Positions 6,875-10,897 of a stretch of 10,897 bases of DNA are shown here, in pieces. The DNA comes from JBFWIL01 sp050256015 (GTDB lineage Bacteria; Bacteroidota; Bacteroidia; Bacteroidales; Prolixibacteraceae): positions 1 through 10,897 of the forward strand of contig JBFWIL010000075.1 of assembly GCA_050256015.1 (NCBI GenBank), in the 5' to 3' direction. The notes under the pieces are model-generated. The model did no database searches. It was not told the DNA's origin and saw nothing but the letters and a program-made list of their open reading frames with translations. Within the stretch, counting starts at the first letter, position 1, and each line of letters begins with the position of its first letter. The translations under genes and the position numbers were made by a program.

Positions 6875-7094
6875 AGAAAACGTTCTGACATAAGGATATT
6901 TCCGCATTAATCCAAAATTGGCAAATTCAACAGTTTTTTCTAAAACGAGAAAGCTTTTGGAACGTTAAGACAGGCCTTGTAGTCCGGTTTCGGCCGGATG
7001 AGTAGTTTACTGCCGGTGGAAGTCTGATCGTTCCGGCACTCAAATCCTGTAAATCAGGGATTTTGCGCAATCGGGGTTAGTGCGGATTTTTTTT
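6875..7094 (+). ncRNA. Structured small RNA, candidate 6S RNA (or Bacteroidales equivalent)
   Basis: A predicted transcript of about 220 nt with no ORF, bounded by a good promoter and a U8 tract. The two ends pair: 6901-6913 with 7074-7086 is 13 consecutive pairs including two G-U. After small internal loops the stem continues as 6917-6920 with 7068-7071 and 6921-6925 with 7062-7066. Then comes a large bubble (about 6929-6958 on the 5' side, 7035-7060 on the 3' side), with possible small hairpins on both strands (6937-6941/6948-6952; 7042-7063). The upper stem pairs 6959-6964 with 7029-7034 and 6968-6971 with 7022-7025, enclosing a hairpin TCCGG/CCGGA at 6983-6987/6994-6998. A long rod with a central bubble and about 190 nt of core matches 6S RNA, which mimics an open promoter and binds RNA polymerase. 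The identity is inferred from architecture only. The 5' end and the 25-nt unpaired leader are uncertain. Confidence 0.65.
7074..7094 (+). terminator. Intrinsic terminator of the small RNA
   Basis: The 3' arm of the closing stem (7074-7086) is followed directly by eight T residues (7087-7094), then G and five more T. The upstream partner lies at 6901-6913, so the whole folded RNA acts as the hairpin. The element extends 18 nt into the end of lnt on the other strand. Confidence 0.55.
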
Positions 7095-8690
7095 GTTTTT
7101 CAGACCGGACGGAAGCTTTCGGCCCGGGAGCAGCAGAAGCAGTATGGCTGATAGGAAAACGGCAATGCGGCCCAGATAATCGCCGTGACTGACATAAAAT
7201 GTGGTGTGTATATTGGCTTGCAGGCTTCCTGTCAGGGCGGTTCTGCAATCTTGGGAACTCAGGGCCAGCAGGTCTCCCCTTTGATTGATCAGGGCAGAGA
7301 TGCCGGTGTTGGCCGAACGGGCCACGCTGCGTCGGGTTTCTATGGCCCGCAGACGGGAAAAAGCCAGATGTTGCCGGGGGGCCGGAGTGCCTGTCCACCA
7401 GCCGTCGTTGGTTATGACTACCAGCAATCGGGCTCCCTGGCTGACAAGCCGGCTGACGTGTTCGCCGAAAGCAGATTCATAACAGATAACTGCAGCCACA
7501 GGCAGCTTGTTCCGGCCGGACAGGCAGGAGAGATTTTCCGGTGTTCCCAGACTTTCGGCCGTTCCGCCCAGACTGATGAGGTATTTCTCCAAAAAACCGA
7601 AGAGACCGGAATAAGGCATTTTTTCCACTCCGCTTACCAGAATGGTTTTGTGACTGGCTTGCAGACGGTCTGAACCGTCGATCAGCAGGGCCGAATTGTA
7701 GGCCGTATCCCGCTGGTTTGCAAGGGAGGTATCCGCGTGTTTCATCCTTTTCTGATCTTCCCCGCCTGTCCGGGTGATCGCTCCAAGGATGAACTGCAGA
7801 TGTTTCCTGTTTTGTGCCCGCCTGTAAAAAGGCACGAGATACGGATGTGCTCCGGGGCTGCTTGTTAAGGACAGGGGCGGGAGGACTGTTTCCGGACCAA
7901 TGACCAGTTCTGTTGAATCGTTCAGCAGCGAATCGGTGAGCTGCAGCAGAATCTGGATCTGGGCTGAATCGCTCAGTCCGCCAAACTTTTCCCTGTAGGG
8001 ATCAATGTCGGGTTGCAGCAGGATGAGCTGGATTTTTTTTCCCTGATCCCGGTATCGGCGGTAGGTGTTTGCCGACCACAAGGAAGGAATGAGGAGCAGA
8101 GCCGGGATGAACAGCATCAGCGTAAGCTTAGATTCATGCCGGAGATCCGTAAGGCTTTTGTATAAGCGGAAAAACAACAGGTTTAGGCAAAGGATCCAAA
8201 AGGTGCCGCCCGGCACGCCGGTGTATTCGTACCACTGTATAAGCTGTACCTGACCGGCTAATCCGTTGCCCAGGTTCATCCAGGGCCATTCCGGTTCCAG
8301 CCTGCTGTGCAGGTATTCAAAAGCCAGCCAGCCGGTCAGCAAAAAGAGCCGGCCAAGCCGATTGCCCCTTTTCCTCCGGATTTGGTGGGCCAGCATCCAC
8401 ACAAAACTCATACAAACGGCATTCAGCATGATAACCAGGATAGCTCCGGTTACTGACACCTTGCCTATCCACCAGCAACTTAGTCCGTTCCAGGCAAAAA
8501 AACACAGCCAGGCCTGTCCGGAAAAAGCACAGGCGGAAGTTTTGTGACCTGGTTGCAGCAGCTCGTCTTCCACGGCCAGGAGGGGAAGAAACGCCACGAT
8601 AAGAATCCAGCCGGGAAACAACTCCAGCCAGGGCAGGCTGAGCAGGATTCCCGAGAACAGGCTGAGGACAGTGTGCCGGCACCTGTTCAT
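7077..8690 (-). CDS. lnt: Apolipoprotein N-acyltransferase Lnt
   Basis: Transfers an acyl chain from a phospholipid to the free amino group of the N-terminal cysteine of inner-membrane lipoproteins, the last step of lipoprotein maturation. The 537-residue protein has a hydrophobic N-terminal half with several membrane spans (roughly 7-42, 55-75, 79-102, 113-127, 162-178, 189-203). A nitrilase-like domain follows (about 220-495), then a C-terminal span (about 504-521). The catalytic Glu-Lys-Cys triad is visible: Glu267 in VIGPETVLP, Lys348 in SHKTILVSGVEKMPY, Cys403 in VICYESAFG. The downstream NDGWW (428-432) is also typical. The lysine region reads VSGVEKMP where proteobacterial enzymes have VPFGEYVP. 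The extreme C-terminus (KNKKNPH) is encoded by the T-rich terminator of the small RNA on the other strand. It diverges from the amidase gene, another envelope function, across 114 bp. Confidence 0.93.
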   Translation of the reverse strand: MNRCRHTVLSLFSGILLSLPWLELFPGWILIVAFLPLLAVEDELLQPGHKTSACAFSGQAWLCFFAWNGLSCWWIGKVSVTGAILVIMLNAVCMSFVWMLAHQIRRKRGNRLGRLFLLTGWLAFEYLHSRLEPEWPWMNLGNGLAGQVQLIQWYEYTGVPGGTFWILCLNLLFFRLYKSLTDLRHESKLTLMLFIPALLLIPSLWSANTYRRYRDQGKKIQLILLQPDIDPYREKFGGLSDSAQIQILLQLTDSLLNDSTELVIGPETVLPPLSLTSSPGAHPYLVPFYRRAQNRKHLQFILGAITRTGGEDQKRMKHADTSLANQRDTAYNSALLIDGSDRLQASHKTILVSGVEKMPYSGLFGFLEKYLISLGGTAESLGTPENLSCLSGRNKLPVAAVICYESAFGEHVSRLVSQGARLLVVITNDGWWTGTPAPRQHLAFSRLRAIETRRSVARSANTGISALINQRGDLLALSSQDCRTALTGSLQANIHTTFYVSHGDYLGRIAVFLSAILLLLLPGRKLPSGLKNKKNPH

Positions 8691-8804
8691 ATGCCTGCAG
8701 AATTAAAGTTGTTAATAGCTGACTGTTGGTAACTTGTGATCCCGGTTTGTTGCATTTAAATAAATAATTACAAACTTTACGATGATAATCAAAAGCTGAT
8801 TTTA
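8691..8804. promoter_or_regulatory. Divergent intergenic region between lnt and the amidase gene
   Basis: An A/T-rich 114-bp gap that must hold both promoters. On the plus strand, TTTGTTG at 8746-8752 followed 19 nt later by AAACTTTA (8772-8779) is a poor but correctly spaced match to the Bacteroidota promoter. On the minus strand I see no clean TAnnTTTG; the nearest, around 8773-8781, has one extra base between TA and TTTG. Neither element is certain. Confidence 0.3.
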
Positions 8805-9896
8805 ATGAAGGACCTAAAGATAAGCATTTCCGGTAGGCGGATCAGTAATCTTATTTTATTTGTTTTGTTTTTTTTTGTTTCCATCCCGGTTCTGGAAGCC
8901 CAGGAATACAGGCAGGTTAAAGCTTTGAAAGGAGACGGGATTTATTCGCTGTTAAGGCGAAACGGCCTTCCTCCTGCCCGTTATCTGGAGGAATTTATTC
9001 GCCTTAACAAGAAGAATCTGGGTAAGGACAACAGCTTGTATGCCGGGCGCAGCTACAAATTGCCGGTAGTTGATGCCTCTCCTTCAAAAACTTCCCGTTC
9101 GCAGGTTTCTTCGGCGGTCCCGGCAGCTTCGCCGGATTCGGGCGGGGCAAAGGGGAATAAGATAAAAAGGTATGAGTTGTTCGGTTCAAAATACCGGGAT
9201 GTGGTTCAGCAGGATGACAGGCTTTCGGGGGCGGTTCTTTATCTGGTGAGCGGACACGGCGGGCCAGATCCGGGAGCTGTTGGCCGTTACGGCAGTCACC
9301 AGCTTTGCGAGGATGAGTATGCTTATGATGTAACGCTCCGTTTGGCCCGGAGGCTGCTGGAACACGGGGCAACGGTTTATATGATTGTCCGCGACAAGAA
9401 CGACGGCATCCGTGATGTCAGCTTTCTTCGGGCCGACAAGGATGAACGCTGCTATCCGGATCGGTCTATCCCCCGGAGCCAGGTGGCCCGGTTGCGTCAG
9501 CGTAAAGATGCGGTCAACACCTTGTATGGCCGTCATAAGGGAGCTTATCAGCGCATGGTGGTGATTCATCTGGATTCGCGCAGCAGGGGGCAAAACATCG
9601 ATGTGTTTTTTTACCATTACGGGGGAAGTACTTCGGGGCGCAGGCTGGCGCTGAACCTTCAACAAACTTTCCGGGAAAAATACAATATGCATCAGCCGAA
9701 CAGGGGATATCGCGGCACAGTGTCAGACCGCAACCTGTATATGCTGAAGTATTCTTATCCGCCAGCGGTGTTTATTGAGCTGGGGAACATTAACCATCGG
9801 CGGGACCAGCAGCGGTTTATGATTATTGATAACCGGCAGGCGCTGGCCAACTGGCTGACCGAAGGACTGATCCGCGATTATGCGGGAAGCCGCTGA
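8805..9896 (+). CDS. Secreted N-acetylmuramoyl-L-alanine amidase (amidase_3) with LysM-like domain
   Basis: Predicted to cleave the amide bond between N-acetylmuramic acid and the stem peptide of peptidoglycan in the periplasm. The 363-residue protein has an N-terminal hydrophobic segment (about 15-32) that reads as a signal peptide. A LysM-like peptidoglycan-binding region follows (about 35-87, YRQVKALKGDGIYSLL to YKLP), then a Ser/Ala/Pro-rich linker (about 90-118) and the zinc amidase domain (about 143-360). Likely zinc ligands are His151 (SGHGGPDPGA), Glu171 (CEDEYAYDV) and His255 (VVIHLDSRS); the catalytic glutamate is Glu325 (VFIELGN). Most amidase_3 proteins have SIHAN/D where this one has VIHLDSRSRGQNIDVFFYHY; I believe this variant belongs to a Bacteroidota subgroup. 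The insertion around 200-225, with DKDERCYPDR, is also unusual. The start ATG precedes a charged n-region (MKDLKISISGRR). Its stop codon abuts that of the convergent hslR gene. Confidence 0.88.
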   Translation: MKDLKISISGRRISNLILFVLFFFVSIPVLEAQEYRQVKALKGDGIYSLLRRNGLPPARYLEEFIRLNKKNLGKDNSLYAGRSYKLPVVDASPSKTSRSQVSSAVPAASPDSGGAKGNKIKRYELFGSKYRDVVQQDDRLSGAVLYLVSGHGGPDPGAVGRYGSHQLCEDEYAYDVTLRLARRLLEHGATVYMIVRDKNDGIRDVSFLRADKDERCYPDRSIPRSQVARLRQRKDAVNTLYGRHKGAYQRMVVIHLDSRSRGQNIDVFFYHYGGSTSGRRLALNLQQTFREKYNMHQPNRGYRGTVSDRNLYMLKYSYPPAVFIELGNINHRRDQQRFMIIDNRQALANWLTEGLIRDYAGSR

Positions 9897-10292
9897 TCAC
9901 CAGAGATCTTCTCCCTCATTGTCAAAAAAATTGTCCAGATCGCGGCGTTCTTTTTTTGTGGGGCGTCCGGTTCCGTGTTCCCGTTGCATCCAGCCCATGT
10001 TTTTCTGTATTTCCAGGATCTCCAGTTCCTTCGCGGAGGTCAGGTCACGTACAAAATCGGGCACCAGTTTTGCCCCCATACGTTTTTCGGTAAGCTGCAA
10101 GACTTCGTAGGTATAGGTTACCGGAGATTTTTTGATGCAGATCCGTTCACCGGTCCGGATCATCCGGGAAGGCTTGACAGGGAGACCACCAATAAACACC
10201 CGTCCTTTTTTACAGGCCTCGGTGGCCAGACTCCGGGTTTTGAAAAAGCGAACAGCCCACAGCCATTTATCGATGCGTACCTGATCTCCCAT
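9897..10292 (-). CDS. hslR: S4-domain RNA-binding protein, Hsp15 (HslR) family
   Basis: By family, Hsp15 binds 50S subunits that carry stranded peptidyl-tRNA after premature dissociation and helps to free them. The 131-residue length equals that of Hsp15. The S4 domain lies at about 5-65 (RIDKWLWAVRFFKTRSLATE, then CKKGRVFIGG and KPSRMIRTGE). The strongly basic C-terminal tail GRPTKKERRDLDNFF (109-123) closely resembles RRPDKKERRDLLRF of the E. coli protein, as I remember it, which separates it from other small S4 proteins. It starts 1 bp after the pth stop codon, so the two are surely co-transcribed, and both genes deal with peptidyl-tRNA. Its TGA stop abuts the stop of the opposing amidase gene, leaving no intergenic terminator. 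Confidence 0.88.
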   Translation of the reverse strand: MGDQVRIDKWLWAVRFFKTRSLATEACKKGRVFIGGLPVKPSRMIRTGERICIKKSPVTYTYEVLQLTEKRMGAKLVPDFVRDLTSAKELEILEIQKNMGWMQREHGTGRPTKKERRDLDNFFDNEGEDLW

Positions 10293-10293
10293 T

Positions 10294-10857
10294 TTATTTT
10301 CCGTTGAATTCGGTCATGGTCCGTTCCAGTCCGATAGTTCCGAAACCCAGAATGATCTTTATGCATAGTTTCATACGCTCAGGGAGGAGGGCGGTTTCTT
10401 CCGGCGTCCATTCTCCCAGTACATAGTCTGTTTGCCGGCCAAAAGGGAAATTGTTGCCTATGCCGAACCGCAGGCGGGCATATTGGCTGGTTCCCAGAGT
10501 TTCCTGTATGTTTTTCAGTCCGTTATGTCCGGCATTGCCGCCTTTGGGTTTGAGCCGCAAGGTACCCAGGGGCAGAGCCAGGTCGTCGTTGATTACCAAC
10601 AGGTTCTCCAGGGGAATCTTTTCCTGACGGAGCCAGTAGCTGACCGCCTTCCCGCTCAGGTTCATATATGTAGAAGGTTTCAGCAGGATAAAGTTGCGGG
10701 CCTTGTATTTGTATTCTGCAACCCAGCCGTAACGCCGGTCGGTAAAAACAATATTGGACGCACCGGCTAATGCGTCCAATATTCTAAACCCGATATTGTG
10801 CCGGGTATTTTCATATTCCTTACCCGGATTTCCCAAACCGGTTATCAGATATTTCAT
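10294..10857 (-). CDS. pth: Peptidyl-tRNA hydrolase
   Basis: Hydrolyses peptidyl-tRNA released from ribosomes, recycling tRNA; an essential cytoplasmic enzyme. The 187 residues match the bacterial Pth length. Catalytic and binding residues are present: Asn10 and His20 in GLGNPGKEYENTRHNIGF, Asn66 in PSTYMNLSG, Asp91/Asp92 in VINDDLALP, and Asn112 in KGGNAGHNG. The N-terminal MKYLITGLGNPG fixes the start at 10857. Upstream on the minus strand only 40 bp remain. In many Bacteroidota the ribosomal protein L25 gene precedes pth, but the sequence left is too short to confirm it. Confidence 0.97.
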   Translation of the reverse strand: MKYLITGLGNPGKEYENTRHNIGFRILDALAGASNIVFTDRRYGWVAEYKYKARNFILLKPSTYMNLSGKAVSYWLRQEKIPLENLLVINDDLALPLGTLRLKPKGGNAGHNGLKNIQETLGTSQYARLRFGIGNNFPFGRQTDYVLGEWTPEETALLPERMKLCIKIILGFGTIGLERTMTEFNGK

Positions 10858-10862
10858 TCGGT

Positions 10863-10870
10863 TAAAATTA
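10863..10870 (-). promoter_or_regulatory. Possible -7-like element (TAATTTTA) before pth
   Basis: On the minus strand TAATTTTA differs from the consensus TAnnTTTG only in the last base and ends 5 nt before the pth ATG, the same geometry as the helicase start. No -33 element is visible within the remaining sequence. It may be a chance A/T run between pth and an upstream gene. Confidence 0.2.
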
Positions 10871-10897
10871 ATTGTTTTTTAGCGGTAACTCATGTAA

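Noticed and set aside
7035..7066. A tRNA-like T-arm (CTCAAATCC) in the non-coding region
   Set aside because: No acceptor stem, D-arm or anticodon arm can be built around it; the bases fit better in the small RNA fold.
1..10897. Apparent abundance of CCGGAA/TTCCGG across the window
   Set aside because: I did not count it, and it fits the preferred codons CCG and GGA in these genes; a genome-wide k-mer test would be needed before calling it a motif.
1..10897. Mobile elements, CRISPR arrays, toxin-antitoxin or defence genes
   Set aside because: No transposase, integrase, direct-repeat array or small gene pair of that kind was seen on either strand; the protein-coding genes are core genome functions.

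Overview
The window looks like chromosomal housekeeping DNA of a member of the Bacteroidota, most likely order Bacteroidales, with roughly balanced base composition. The pointers are the Bacteroidota-restricted DUF3822 protein next to rsmD, the lack of clear Shine-Dalgarno sequences, and several copies of the Bacteroidota -7 promoter element TAnnTTTG. I see no insertion sequence, phage, CRISPR array or defence locus, and no tRNA or rRNA.

Left region (1-5238, minus strand). Reading right to left: a small membrane-anchored protein of unknown function, a DUF3822 protein, the 16S rRNA methyltransferase RsmD, then after a gap of about 140 bp aconitase (acn), and the N-terminal third of an NADP-type isocitrate dehydrogenase (icd), cut by the window edge. 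The first three genes are tightly packed and probably one transcript. acn and icd carry out consecutive steps of the oxidative branch of the citric acid cycle.

Middle region (5038-7095). A RecD/Dda-like SF1B helicase diverges from the membrane-protein operon. Its -7 element sits 5 nt before the preferred ATG, which suggests a leaderless mRNA. A non-coding stretch of about 400 bp follows. It holds the most interesting element of the window: a Bacteroidota promoter with both elements (TTG-N20-TATCTTTG), a sequence of about 200 nt without an ORF, a 13-bp closing stem joining its two ends, a large central bubble, an inner stem-loop, and a U8 tract at the 3' end. I interpret it as a small structured RNA, possibly 6S RNA (the RNA polymerase regulator) or a Bacteroidales equivalent.

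Right region (7077-10897). Apolipoprotein N-acyltransferase (lnt, minus) converges on the small RNA and shares its last codons with the RNA's terminator. Diverging from lnt is a secreted LysM/amidase_3 N-acetylmuramoyl-L-alanine amidase (plus). Its stop codon abuts the stop codon of an Hsp15-like S4 RNA-binding protein (hslR, minus), which lies 1 bp downstream of peptidyl-tRNA hydrolase (pth, minus). hslR and pth both act on peptidyl-tRNA or stalled 50S complexes and form a compact ribosome-rescue pair. lnt and the amidase are both cell-envelope genes.
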